Shown here in pieces: positions 33,059-41,617 of a stretch of DNA of 49,175 nt (within the stretch, counting starts at the first letter, position 1; the number at the start of each line of letters is the position of its first letter). This stretch comes from Trueperaceae bacterium (GTDB lineage: Bacteria; Deinococcota; Deinococci; Deinococcales; Trueperaceae), in the NCBI GenBank assembly GCA_007695125.1, contig REEJ01000171.1, positions 1 through 49,175 on the forward strand, written 5' to 3'. Made by a program: the position numbers and the translations under genes. The notes beneath the pieces were generated by a model. That model did no database searches. It saw only the letters and a program-made list of their open reading frames with translations, and was not told the DNA's origin.

Positions 33059-35485
33059 CTATCCGAACCGCATCGGCGTGCAGACGCCGGCAATCCGGTT
33101 GCACGCCGACGGGACCCAGTCCGTGGCCATCGAAGCGATCATCAGCCCCGTGCCGGCCCCTAGGTCGAGCGCGATCATCAACCCGAGCGCACCGATGCCG
33201 AAACCGGCCGCGAGAGCGGCCCCGAGGCCGACGAACGCTCCGGTGATGACGACACCCTCGACCACGCAGCAGGCGTAACCGCGGGCGCTCCCGGCGGCGG
33301 CGCAACTGGACAGCGTCCGGGTCCCGGCCAGGATCAGGCCGGCCGCCATGAGCTGCTGGCTCGCGTTCAGCGTGAGCAGGTACTCCACGAACCCCTTCCC
33401 GCGCCCGTCGTCTCCGACACCCAACGTCTCACCCGTCACCGGATCGCTGCGCCACCATCCCGCGAAGCGGCCCCCATCGGGCACGCTCACCGGCGTGACG
33501 ACGGCGAACCCCGCCGCGAGATCCGCGGCGATCGCACGCCGCGATCGCTCGGGGAGGTCGAGCCGTGCGGCGGCCTCGACGTCGCCCGGTGCCAGCGTAC
33601 GGATCTCGACGCCCTCCCGCTGCGCGGCCTCGAAGACGGTGAACGTGTTCCACTCGGCGGCATCGGGGCGGACGATCGGCAGGCCCTCGGTTCGCGTCTC
33701 CCACACCCCGATCGTGCGCGCGGCAGCGGGCGCGAGGCGCGGCAGTCCAGGCTGAGCGACGTCGAGGACGACCTTTCGGTTCTGGACGACGTCGACCACG
33801 GCATGGCTGCCGTCCCACGCACGTTCGACGACGACGAGCGACGGCACCGCCCGGTAGGCGAGCACGTCGTCCGGGATCGGAGCGGCGTCGAACGCGGCGT
33901 ACAACTGGAGCAGGTCGAGCGAGCGAGCCGACTCGGCCACCTCTTCGGGCAGCTCGGCATCTGCCGCCAGTTCGACGCCGGCATCGAAGATGCTCTCGAG
34001 GAGCGGCTGTGAGGCGATTGACGAGGCGAGCTGGGCGTCCAGGACGAAGGCGTCAGCGTAACGACCAGGCGCGACCATGAAGGTGTGCGACCGCAGCATG
34101 GCGTCGGCCACGTCTGCGGCGCTGACCTCCGGGTCGACCTCGACGATCCCGGCGGCGCGCCGCTCGGTGCCGACGCGATCGACGATCGTGCGCGTGTGCG
34201 TCGTCTCGCGACCACCGGGCTCGATCAGCGTGTACTCGATCCACTGTGCGGTCAGCGTGACGAAGTCGTCCGGATCGGCTTCGCCCGCCAGTGCGCCCGC
34301 CGCCGTCCCGAAAAGCCCACCCGTCGCCCGGACGACGCCGGCCGCCTGGTCCATCGCGACGTCAGGCGCGAGGCTGTTCCCGTTCAGGTCGAAGGCGAGC
34401 GCGCCGGGCGCGAACTCGCTCTGCATGAACGGCGTGAAGAACGTTGTCGCCTCGAGGACCGCCTCCGTGTCGGTCGGGTCGTCCACGTCCATGAGGCCGT
34501 CGGGCATGTTGACGAGGGTCACGGCTCGCCCGTAGATCGACACGGCGGGTCGCTCCCACGGATCGGTCACGGGAGAGACGATCAGCTCGTGACCGCGCCG
34601 CTGCTCGATGAACACCTGCACGCGTACCCTGTGCACGAGCTCTTCGGGCACGACGTCGTCGAGGTGGCCCTCCACGTCGAGGGACTCGGGCGCCTCGCCC
34701 TCCGGGAACGCCGGATGTGCCTGTTCCCACGCTCCGCCGAAGCCGTACTCGACCCACGTGTAGGCGCGCGTCGCCTCGACCAAGGCGTCGACGACCCCGT
34801 CGGCAGCGTCCGCGTTCACGCCGATGCGTCCGCCGAGCATGTCGGTGACGTCTTCGAGCTCGCGCTGGAGTTCGCCCAGGATCGCCTGGCCCTCGCCGGC
34901 GGCTCGGCCCATGTCGGATCCGTCGAGCCCGAACGAGCGGGTGAATGCCTCGAAGGACGCGTCGTCCGGCAAGGCCGAGCGCAGGTCTTCGGTCCGGGCC
35001 ATGCTCGCAACCAGCCTCTCGGCGTCGGCCCGACCGATGCGCCCCTGGCCGAGCCGGACGTCGTAGCCCGCGCTCGTGAGCAGCGTGCTCGCGAGCAGCG
35101 CCTGGTCCATCGCGTTCGCGCTGCCACCGACGAGGGCGCCTTGCGCCCCACGCAACACACCGTCATAGGCCTCGAACGCGATCGAGTCTCGGACGAAGGC
35201 GGTGATCTCTCCTGCTTCGGCGAAAGCGAGCTCGAAGGCGAGCGCCTCGACGTCGATCGCGGTCCGGTCGATGCTGGCGCGCAACGCAGCGAACTCGGCC
35301 ATGGCGCCTCGCATCGCCTCGCGCGCCTCGTGCGGTTCGACGGCGGCGAACGCCACGCCGCCGCCCGGCACGCCCGGCACCAGCGCGACGAGCGCCAGCG
35401 AGACGACGGCGACGAGGGTCTGCCGCAGGGCGCGCCAGAGGCGGCGGCCAACCGGATGATCGGGACGTGGTTGATGACGGGGCAT
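33059..35485 (-). CDS. Large secreted protein with degenerate transglutaminase-like domain
   Basis: 808 residues with an N-terminal signal segment (TLVAVVSLALVALVPGVPGG). Residues about 75-150 follow the transglutaminase-like pattern FVRDSIAFEAYDGVLRGAQGALV... SANAMDQALLASTLLTSAGYDVRLGQG, but the position of the catalytic cysteine is occupied by non-Cys residues, so it is probably an inactive fold. A long beta-rich middle follows. The last 100 residues are hydrophobic and Gly/Ala-rich with six cysteines (SSCAAAGSARGYACCVVEG... SACNRIAGVC), possibly membrane-inserting or disulphide-bonded. No function can be assigned. It is a single gene. Confidence 0.8.
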   Translation of the reverse strand: MPRHQPRPDHPVGRRLWRALRQTLVAVVSLALVALVPGVPGGGVAFAAVEPHEAREAMRGAMAEFAALRASIDRTAIDVEALAFELAFAEAGEITAFVRDSIAFEAYDGVLRGAQGALVGGSANAMDQALLASTLLTSAGYDVRLGQGRIGRADAERLVASMARTEDLRSALPDDASFEAFTRSFGLDGSDMGRAAGEGQAILGELQRELEDVTDMLGGRIGVNADAADGVVDALVEATRAYTWVEYGFGGAWEQAHPAFPEGEAPESLDVEGHLDDVVPEELVHRVRVQVFIEQRRGHELIVSPVTDPWERPAVSIYGRAVTLVNMPDGLMDVDDPTDTEAVLEATTFFTPFMQSEFAPGALAFDLNGNSLAPDVAMDQAAGVVRATGGLFGTAAGALAGEADPDDFVTLTAQWIEYTLIEPGGRETTHTRTIVDRVGTERRAAGIVEVDPEVSAADVADAMLRSHTFMVAPGRYADAFVLDAQLASSIASQPLLESIFDAGVELAADAELPEEVAESARSLDLLQLYAAFDAAPIPDDVLAYRAVPSLVVVERAWDGSHAVVDVVQNRKVVLDVAQPGLPRLAPAAARTIGVWETRTEGLPIVRPDAAEWNTFTVFEAAQREGVEIRTLAPGDVEAAARLDLPERSRRAIAADLAAGFAVVTPVSVPDGGRFAGWWRSDPVTGETLGVGDDGRGKGFVEYLLTLNASQQLMAAGLILAGTRTLSSCAAAGSARGYACCVVEGVVITGAFVGLGAALAAGFGIGALGLMIALDLGAGTGLMIASMATDWVPSACNRIAGVCTPMRFG

Positions 35486-35565
35486 TGTGGGACCTCACAT
35501 GCTCGTGTGACGACACGCAGGGAAGCGATAGGGCGTGAGGCGCCGCGGCGCCCTGGATGGACGCC

Positions 35566-35596
35566 ATAGTATCGACCAGCAGCGAGTCGCGTGCAA
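35566..35596 (-). promoter_or_regulatory. Possible promoter of the large secreted protein gene
   Basis: On the minus strand: TTGCAC (35596-35591), a 19-bp spacer and TACTAT (35571-35566), about 80 bp before the ATG at 35485. Confidence 0.4.
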
Positions 35597-35640
35597 CCGC
35601 ACGTCGCACCGCTCCGTTCGCAGCGAAAGGTCGACGACGC

Positions 35641-35758
35641 TGTCCTCGAGCCGCGGGCCGCGCGCCAGGAGCGGCAACAGCAACACGAACGCCAGGCCCT
35701 AGCGGAGGCCGGCGAACGTGAGCGCCGGGATCTCGTCGAGGCCCGTCTCCGGGGTCAT
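35641..35758 (-). pseudogene. Relic of an EamA/DMT-family transporter
   Basis: Minus-strand frame from ATG 35758 reads MTPETGLDEIPALTFAGLR, then a TAG stop, then GLAFVLLLPLLARGPRLED. Read through the stop, this is the conserved loop and second helix of EamA transporters (LDEIPPLTFAGLRY...LLPLL), with the usual Tyr codon TAC mutated to TAG. The rest of the about 290-residue protein is missing. The remaining sequence between 35486 and 35804 holds only the possible promoter above. Confidence 0.55.
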
Positions 35759-35804
35759 GGAGCGCTCGGTCCAGGCCCGCTCAGCGGCGGAACCCTAGCT
35801 CCCA

Positions 35805-36230
35805 TCATCGGTCGCTGGCGCGATCGTAGCGCATGCGCGCGAGCAGGTGCCCGACCAGACCCGTCGGCCCCAGCATCAGTGTGAGGAGCAGCAGCGGCGA
35901 ACTCAACCAGGGCGGCATGTTGCGCGAGCGGGCGTCGAGGTAGATCCAGCGGCCGACGAACAGGTCGAAGGCCAGGAAGTGCACCCATGCGACGGTGGCG
36001 CCGGCCGGCATGGCGAGGAGCGCCGCGATCGTCTCGAGTTCGGGCGAGGCCACCGCCGCGAGCACGCCCGGCAGGTCTGGAACGACCAGGACCAGGTAGA
36101 GCAGCGCTGCAGGGGCGGCGATCCAGGCGGAGCCGGCCACGCGCCGCGTGACGCGCCAGCCTGGGGCGAGGATCATCAACAGCCAGAACGGCGCGACGAG
36201 CACGAAACTGGCTTGGAAGACCGTCGCCAT
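35805..36230 (-). CDS. ABA4-like family membrane protein (DUF4281)
   Basis: 141 residues with four membrane helices. The ABA4-like signature is present: WVHFLAFDLFVGRWIYLDARSR followed by LLLLTLMLGPTGLVGHLL. Plant ABA4 is needed for neoxanthin formation; the role of bacterial members is unknown, although a link to carotenoid or membrane biology is possible. The start is taken as ATG 36230, which overlaps the previous stop by one base (TGATG); the track start is a GTG one codon earlier. It is the second gene of a two-gene operon that appears to be under TetR control. Confidence 0.85.
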   Translation of the reverse strand: MATVFQASFVLVAPFWLLMILAPGWRVTRRVAGSAWIAAPAALLYLVLVVPDLPGVLAAVASPELETIAALLAMPAGATVAWVHFLAFDLFVGRWIYLDARSRNMPPWLSSPLLLLTLMLGPTGLVGHLLARMRYDRASDR

Positions 36231-37222
36231 CACACCTCACCTGCTCGCGTCACGACCGAGCGCTGCTCCGCCGGTCGCCCCCGCACGACGAGCAGCGCAG
36301 CCACGCCGCAGGCGGCGACGAGCAGGGTGAGCGCGCCGAGCGTGAGCGTGTCGGGGCTGAGGAGCGGTTGCGCCCGCAAGGCCTGCCAGGTCACGAGGCC
36401 CGTCAGCCCGAGGTATCCGCCGGCGGCGACGGCCACCAGCGCGACCCGCTGTCCTTCCCGCAAGCGGCGCCTCCGCTGCAGCCACACGCCGAACACGGGG
36501 ACCACCTGCAACGCATGGAGGCCGACGAAGTGCCCGACGCGCAGGTCGCCCACGTCGCTGCGCCAGCCCGTGACGGGCAGTCCCGGCCCGCCGTCGGGGG
36601 CGCCGACGCTGTGCGCACCGGCGACGGTGACGCTCTCGCCGGCCTGCCAGCCGGCGAGCTGGGTCGCCGTCGGGCTGGTCATGAGGAACGCTTGGGCCAT
36701 GCCGACGATCGTGATCGCCAGCCCGAGCCGCAGCGCCCAGCCGAGGCTGGGACGCTCGAAGCGCTGTTTGAGCAGGAGCCCGGCGACGACGACGTTGGTC
36801 ACGAGCAGCACGTTGATGGCGGCGGCCATGAGCGCCCACATCGCCGCGTCGAAGGGCGTGGCGACGTTGAAGTGGCTGGTGTTGCCGCGCAGCACCTGGG
36901 TGACGATGGCGAGCCACTCGAGCGCGAAGGTCACCACGACGACCCAACCGGCGATGCGCACGAGACGAGCGCGCCACACGGTGTGCTGCCGCACGTGCGC
37001 GAGCAGCCACAGCAGCGTGAAGGTGTAGACGGTGATCGACACGGCGAACTTGGTCGGCTTGAGCCAAGCTGGGGCGCCGCCGATGGTGCGCGGGTCGAGC
37101 ACCAGGCCGAAGAGGAAGAGCGCGAGCAGCGCGAGCGTCGCCAGTCCGGAGAAGGCGAGGGGTCGGTGGTGCTCGGCGAGGTTCCGGAAGGCGGTGACGG
37201 GGTCGAACGTGGTCGTGCGCAT
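36230..37222 (-). CDS. Polytopic membrane protein paired with the ABA4-like gene
   Basis: 330 residues from ATG 37222, preceded by AAGGAGGAACG; the longer track ORF runs through the regulatory region. About eight hydrophobic helices are visible, beginning with FSGLATLALLALFLFGLVLD and including WLKPTKFAVSITVYTFTLLWLL and HFVGLHALQVVPVFGVWL; the conserved-looking charged or histidine residues within helices could bind a cofactor. I cannot name the family, although similar proteins seem to occur next to ABA4-like genes. A TetR-type palindrome 13 bp upstream indicates repression by the adjacent regulator. Confidence 0.75.
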   Translation of the reverse strand: MRTTTFDPVTAFRNLAEHHRPLAFSGLATLALLALFLFGLVLDPRTIGGAPAWLKPTKFAVSITVYTFTLLWLLAHVRQHTVWRARLVRIAGWVVVVTFALEWLAIVTQVLRGNTSHFNVATPFDAAMWALMAAAINVLLVTNVVVAGLLLKQRFERPSLGWALRLGLAITIVGMAQAFLMTSPTATQLAGWQAGESVTVAGAHSVGAPDGGPGLPVTGWRSDVGDLRVGHFVGLHALQVVPVFGVWLQRRRRLREGQRVALVAVAAGGYLGLTGLVTWQALRAQPLLSPDTLTLGALTLLVAACGVAALLVVRGRPAEQRSVVTRAGEV

Positions 37223-37234
37223 CGTTCCTCCTTG

Positions 37235-37247
37235 TGAACGGTGTTCA
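37235..37247. promoter_or_regulatory. TetR operator in front of the membrane/ABA4 operon
   Basis: TGAACGGTGTTCA, which differs by one base from the palindrome in the tetR promoter (TGAACACTGTTCA). It lies between the tetR 3' end and the membrane protein start, just upstream of its ribosome-binding site. Confidence 0.75.
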
Positions 37248-37289
37248 GTAGTGGGCACGCTGGGGCGTTGGCGAAGGATGGTCATGGCG

Positions 37290-37934
37290 TCAGGTCCGGA
37301 TGTAGAAGCCGTCGCGCAACACGCGCGCGGTTCGCTCGTAGAAGGCGCGGGCGGCGTCGGCATCGATGCCTGGCACGCTCAGGTGCAGCCCGACGATGCC
37401 ATGCACGGTGGTCCACAGCCAGGCGGCGACCTCGCGGCTCGACTGCTCGGGCAACGCGCCCATGGCCATCGCCGCCTCGACCGACTCGATCAGCACGTCG
37501 AACCCGTCGATGATCGGTGGTCCGCCGGGCGTGGCACGCAGCAACATGTCGCCGCGGCGCAGGAACATCAGCCGGTACTCGACCGGGTGCGCCAGCCCGA
37601 ACTCGACGTAGGCACGACCGATCGCCTCGATGCGATCGACCGGGTGGACCGCTCCCGCAGCCGCCTCGGCGAGGCGAGCACCGAACGTGGCGCAGCCCGC
37701 CTGGGCGGCGTGGAAGAGCAGGTCGTCCTTGTCGGCGAAGTGCAGGTACACGGTCGGCGGCGCGTAGCCTGCGGCCTCGGCCACCTGGCGCAGCGAGAAA
37801 CCGTCGACGTCGTGCTCCGCGAGCAGCGCGACGGCCGCGGCCAGCAGGTCGCCGCGGGTGTCGGGGCCGCGCACGGAGCGCCGGTCGGGACGAGACGTTC
37901 GCTTGCCCGCATCGGATCGTGGGGTCACGCGCAT
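37290..37934 (-). CDS. TetR-family transcriptional repressor
   Basis: Up to 214 residues. The TetR HTH is clear: TRGDLLAAAVALLAEHDVDGFSLRQVAEAAGYAPPTVYLHFADKDDLLFHA. The C-terminal ligand-binding domain ends with TTVHGIVGLHLS, typical of the WHG-type TetR group. The -10 box (37935-37940) touches the ATG, so transcription probably starts near 37928, where an in-frame GTG would give a leaderless start two codons later. It lies directly upstream of, and on the same strand as, the ABA4 operon. Its palindrome is found in both promoters, which supports autoregulation and control of the membrane genes. Confidence 0.92.
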   Translation of the reverse strand: MRVTPRSDAGKRTSRPDRRSVRGPDTRGDLLAAAVALLAEHDVDGFSLRQVAEAAGYAPPTVYLHFADKDDLLFHAAQAGCATFGARLAEAAAGAVHPVDRIEAIGRAYVEFGLAHPVEYRLMFLRRGDMLLRATPGGPPIIDGFDVLIESVEAAMAMGALPEQSSREVAAWLWTTVHGIVGLHLSVPGIDADAARAFYERTARVLRDGFYIRT

Positions 37935-37963
37935 ACGATAATGAACACTGTTCACTTCGTCAA
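37935..37963 (-). promoter_or_regulatory. Promoter of the tetR gene
   Basis: On the minus strand: TTGACG (37963-37958), a 17-bp spacer containing the operator, and TATCGT (37940-37935). Confidence 0.75.
37942..37954. promoter_or_regulatory. TetR operator within its own promoter
   Basis: TGAACACTGTTCA: a perfect 13-bp palindrome (6-bp arms, one central base), lying between the -35 and -10 boxes. Confidence 0.85.
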
Positions 37964-38279
37964 GCGGCCAACCGCTCCGCCGGTGCGGACCGGTCCGACG
38001 TTCGGACCGCGGACAGCAACGTGCCGGGACCACCGGCGTGGGTGAAGCCGAGGAACGCCGCCGTCCTGCCGGTCCCGTCCGGGGGGCATCTGCACGGTGT
38101 CGCCCGCCGCGGCGAGACCGGAGCGCCGCCGCCGACCACGCGCACGGCGAGAGCCATGAACGCCCCAGACGCTAGGGATGGTGGGGTGGCGGTTGCAGCG
38201 TGCCATGGTGACCTCCTCGAGGCCCACAGCGAAGCGCAACGGGCGTCAACGGGGCGTCACAGCCTTCGGTGCGGGCCCG
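37964..38279 (-). other. Intergenic stretch with a possible degraded gene
   Basis: On the minus strand a strong GAGGAGGT precedes an ATG at about 38206 (MARCNRHPTIPSVWGVHGS...), but after some 20 codons the frame becomes low-complexity, and a protein-like stretch (FLGFTHAGGPGTLLSAVRTS) continues in another frame. This looks like a frameshifted gene remnant; no family is recognised. No terminator for the beta-helix operon is evident. Confidence 0.3.
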
Positions 38280-39965
38280 TCAGTCGCGCACGACGGCCTC
38301 CCCCACGTCCTCGAACACGTTCTCGCCCACCGCGACGCTCGCATCGCGTGCGATCTCGAGACCGACGGAACTGCCGCGCACCGTGTTGCCGCCGAAGCTA
38401 CCGCTTGCCGCCTCGTCGAACCACGCCGCGCGGTTGGCGTTGCCTTCGAACAGGTTGTCGGTCACCTCGGCCACGGCCTCACCCGCGATGACCACGCCAG
38501 CCCAACCGTTGTCGTCGAAGGTAGAACCGCTCACCTCGCCCGTCGCCGCGTCCAGGAACCCCACGCCGCTGCGTTCCTGAGCGAGTACCACCACGCCGTG
38601 CACTTGGAGCGTGCTGAACTCCGCCGCGACGAGGCCAGAACGGTTGCCGCGCACGGTCGTACCGTCGACGCTCGCCCGAGCCGACCCCAGCAGGTACAAC
38701 CCGAAGCCGCCGTGGTGCTCGATCCGACCGCCTCGAACCTCGATGACCGCGAACCCATCGGCCAGCAGCGCGTCGCCGTCGCCACCGTCGCCGATCATGA
38801 CGACATCGTCGAGCTCGGCGCTGGCCGCGTCGCCGACGTACAGGCCCCCCTCGTTCGCGGTGAACGTGCCCCCGACCACACGCACCGTGGCGCGCTCGAC
38901 TGCGTAGACGTGCGCCCACGTGCCCGTGCGCTCGATCGTCACACCCTCGAGGAGCACGCTCGCCGCGCCGACCACGTCGACCGCGCCGCCGGCGTGGTCA
39001 CGAAGGTGATCCCCGTGGAGCGCCAGGGCGGCGCCGTCGCCCACCCACACCGCGGAGACCAGCACCTCGTCCGTGTTGGCGCCGTTGTGCTCGAAGAGGC
39101 CGCCGTACGAGCGCACCGAGGCACGATCGTGCAGCGAGAGGGCGAAGCGCGGGTTGTGCGCGAAGACGACCCGGCGGAACTCGGCCTCGGCGTCGCCGCC
39201 GACGCGAACAGCATCGACGTCGAGGCCGCCGAGGCTGCCGCTCTCCTCGATGTACGTTGCCTCGAGGCTCACGCTGGCGCGTCCTCGGACCTCGAGTGCG
39301 CTCGCGACGTGCTGGCGCAACTCGCCACCGACCATCGTCAGGCTCGCCTCGCCGTCGATGTGAATCCCACCAACGTTCCTCACCACCACGACGTCGTCCA
39401 GATGCACGGTCGAGGCATCGCGCACCTCGATCGCGAACCCCTCGTGGCGACCGAAGCCACCACCGACCACGCGGACGTCGGCCGCACCCGACGCCACCAG
39501 GCCGCTGCCGTGACCGAACGGTCGCTCGGCCGAGTCGGCGTAGCCCCCGACCGCGAAGCCGACGTCGACGTGTTCGAGCGTCATCGCCGCGTCCCGGATC
39601 CACAGCACGTCGCCTGGCGCCTCGGCGTCGTACGCCAGACGGAGGCCTGTGATCCGCACCTCGGCACCCGGTTCGATCGACACGCCGAGGGGCGCGGAGC
39701 GCAGGTTCAACTGCACGGTGCCGGCCTCCTCGGCACGCAGGTCGACCTGGCCGCGCAGGACCAGGGTGTCGTCCAGGTCGTACTCGCCAGGCGCGATCGT
39801 CACGACACCGCCGTGGTCGAGTGCCTGCAGCAATGCCGCAGCGCTGTCGACGGTGACCGTCGCTCCGGGCTGAGCGAGCGAGGCGCCCGCGATCAGGAGC
39901 GCGAGCAGCAACGGACCCAAGCCGAGGGCGCCGACCCGACGACGCCGCGCCCACCAGGCGACCAT
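38280..39965 (-). CDS. Secreted right-handed beta-helix protein (third of three)
   Basis: 561 residues from ATG 39965, overlapping the previous stop (TGATG). The N-terminal signal peptide (LGPLLLALLIAGASLAQ) is followed by an entry strand (DSAAALLQALDHGGVVTIAPGEYDLDDTL), typical of parallel beta-helix proteins, and then about 20 imperfect 22-25-residue coils such as VTDNLFEGNANRAAWFDEAASGSFGGNTVRG. No pectate-lyase Ca2+ or catalytic arginine pattern was recognised, so it may be a binding or structural surface protein, or a lyase/epimerase of unknown specificity. It is a paralogue of the gene just upstream. The long track ORF beyond 39965 is a shadow. Confidence 0.85.
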   Translation of the reverse strand: MVAWWARRRRVGALGLGPLLLALLIAGASLAQPGATVTVDSAAALLQALDHGGVVTIAPGEYDLDDTLVLRGQVDLRAEEAGTVQLNLRSAPLGVSIEPGAEVRITGLRLAYDAEAPGDVLWIRDAAMTLEHVDVGFAVGGYADSAERPFGHGSGLVASGAADVRVVGGGFGRHEGFAIEVRDASTVHLDDVVVVRNVGGIHIDGEASLTMVGGELRQHVASALEVRGRASVSLEATYIEESGSLGGLDVDAVRVGGDAEAEFRRVVFAHNPRFALSLHDRASVRSYGGLFEHNGANTDEVLVSAVWVGDGAALALHGDHLRDHAGGAVDVVGAASVLLEGVTIERTGTWAHVYAVERATVRVVGGTFTANEGGLYVGDAASAELDDVVMIGDGGDGDALLADGFAVIEVRGGRIEHHGGFGLYLLGSARASVDGTTVRGNRSGLVAAEFSTLQVHGVVVLAQERSGVGFLDAATGEVSGSTFDDNGWAGVVIAGEAVAEVTDNLFEGNANRAAWFDEAASGSFGGNTVRGSSVGLEIARDASVAVGENVFEDVGEAVVRD

Positions 39966-41617
39966 CAGCGCGCCTCCGTGACGTTCTGGCCGTTGTCGGA
40001 GAACACGTTGTCCACGCCCTGGGCCGCACCCTGGTCCTCCAGGCGCACACCGGACTCGGAGCCCGCGATCGTGTTCCCCTCCAACGTTCCGGTGGCGGCG
40101 TCGACGATCAGCACGCCGACCTGACCGTTGCCGAGAAGCCGGTTGTCCTCGAGGTGCCCGCCCGACTCGTCCGCCAAGGCCACCCCGTTGCGTCCGTTGC
40201 CCGTGATCTCGTTGCGCATGAACACGGCGCGGGTGCCACCCAGGAGCACGGCGCCGGAGTGCAGGTTGTCGAAGACCCGGTTCTCCGTGACGAAGGCGGT
40301 GGCGGCACCGGTCATCCACAGCCCCATCTCGTTGCCCGTGATGGTGTTGTCGGTCAGGTCGGCGCTCGCGTCGCCGTCGATCCACACGCCCCTCGCCACG
40401 TGACCGGCGATGGTGTTGCCGACGATGTCGACGCTGGCCGCCTCGCCGATGGTCACGCCCGACGACGCGCCGTCGAGCAGCTCGGAGCCGTGGATGGCCG
40501 CCCGGGCGTCGCCGTGGACGAACACCGACCCCTCGTTGCCGAGGAAGCGGCTGCCCTGGATCACCAAGGTGCCCTGATCGCTGACCCGGGTGTGGCCGAA
40601 CGCCCCGTTCGCCGCGACGGTCGAGTCCTCGATCACCAGCGTGCCCGCCTGCCGCACTTCGAACGCCCCGCCGAGACTGCCGCGCACCGTGGCACGTTGC
40701 ACGGCCACGCGCGCCTCGTCCATGACGACCACGGCTGCCCAGCGCCGGCTCCCGTCCTCGAGCCCGTCACCGTTGGCCTCGAGCAACGTACCGTCGATGA
40801 CCACCTCGGCGGTGCCGCTGGCGGCGATGGCGGACACCGGCGAGTCGCGCACGATCCCGCCCCGGAAGGTCGCTCGCGCCTGGTCCACCACCCGGATGGC
40901 TTCGAGCCACATCCCGCGCTCGACGTCGAGGACGCCGTTGCCTCCGAAGCCGCTATCCGTGAGCGTCGCCTGCGCGTCGTCCAGGAGGACGATCGCCTGC
41001 GCGAACTGGTCGAGGAAGGTGCTGCCACGGACGTCGATCCGAGCCTCCTGGACCGCGATGATCCCGCGGTGGTTGTCACCCACCTGCGACGTGGCGAGGC
41101 GCAGCGCACTCGTCCCGAGCACCTCGATCGCCGCGTTCTCGTTTCGGATGATCCGCGTGTCCTCGACGTCGGCCTCGGCCCTGCCCTGCAGCACGAGGGC
41201 CGTGCCGTGCCCGGCCGGGCGCCACGGATCCGCTGGCTCGACGGTGCCCGCCTTGGCGAGCCCGAGGTCGACGCCGCGCAGCACGACGTGGCCGTTACGC
41301 ACCACCACGAGGTCACCGGCCGAGTCGCCGGCCCACACGAGGCGCAGCCCCTCCAGATGCAGCCGGGCTCCTTCACCGACGCGGACGGCGATCGGGCCGC
41401 CGGACGCCTCGATGGTCACGTCGTCGGGGCCGCTCCCGACGATCGACAGCGCGCCGGCGACGTCGAGCGAACCGTCGAGCGCGTACGTGCCAGGCGCGAT
41501 TCGGTACTCGCCGCCGCTCGCGAAGGCGGCCACCAGGTCGTCGACGCTCTCGATCGCCGTCTGGGCGAAGGCGGCGCACAGGAGCAGCGCCAGCACCAGG
41601 GTGCCGAGGCGCCTCAC
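39965..41617 (-). CDS. Secreted right-handed beta-helix protein (second of three)
   Basis: 550 residues from GTG 41617, which overlaps the upstream stop (GTGA). Signal peptide (RRLGTLVLALLLCAAFAQ), then the same entry motif as its neighbour (VDDLVAAFASGGEYRIAPGTYALDGSL) and many PbH1-type coils (LTDNTITGNEMGLWMTGAATAFVTENRVFDN). It shares layout and repeated phrases (EPADPWRPAGHGTALVLQG versus SAERPFGHGSGLVASG) with the following gene, so the pair arose by tandem duplication and divergence. Location is outside the cytoplasm. Function unassigned. Confidence 0.85.
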   Translation of the reverse strand: MRRLGTLVLALLLCAAFAQTAIESVDDLVAAFASGGEYRIAPGTYALDGSLDVAGALSIVGSGPDDVTIEASGGPIAVRVGEGARLHLEGLRLVWAGDSAGDLVVVRNGHVVLRGVDLGLAKAGTVEPADPWRPAGHGTALVLQGRAEADVEDTRIIRNENAAIEVLGTSALRLATSQVGDNHRGIIAVQEARIDVRGSTFLDQFAQAIVLLDDAQATLTDSGFGGNGVLDVERGMWLEAIRVVDQARATFRGGIVRDSPVSAIAASGTAEVVIDGTLLEANGDGLEDGSRRWAAVVVMDEARVAVQRATVRGSLGGAFEVRQAGTLVIEDSTVAANGAFGHTRVSDQGTLVIQGSRFLGNEGSVFVHGDARAAIHGSELLDGASSGVTIGEAASVDIVGNTIAGHVARGVWIDGDASADLTDNTITGNEMGLWMTGAATAFVTENRVFDNLHSGAVLLGGTRAVFMRNEITGNGRNGVALADESGGHLEDNRLLGNGQVGVLIVDAATGTLEGNTIAGSESGVRLEDQGAAQGVDNVFSDNGQNVTEAR

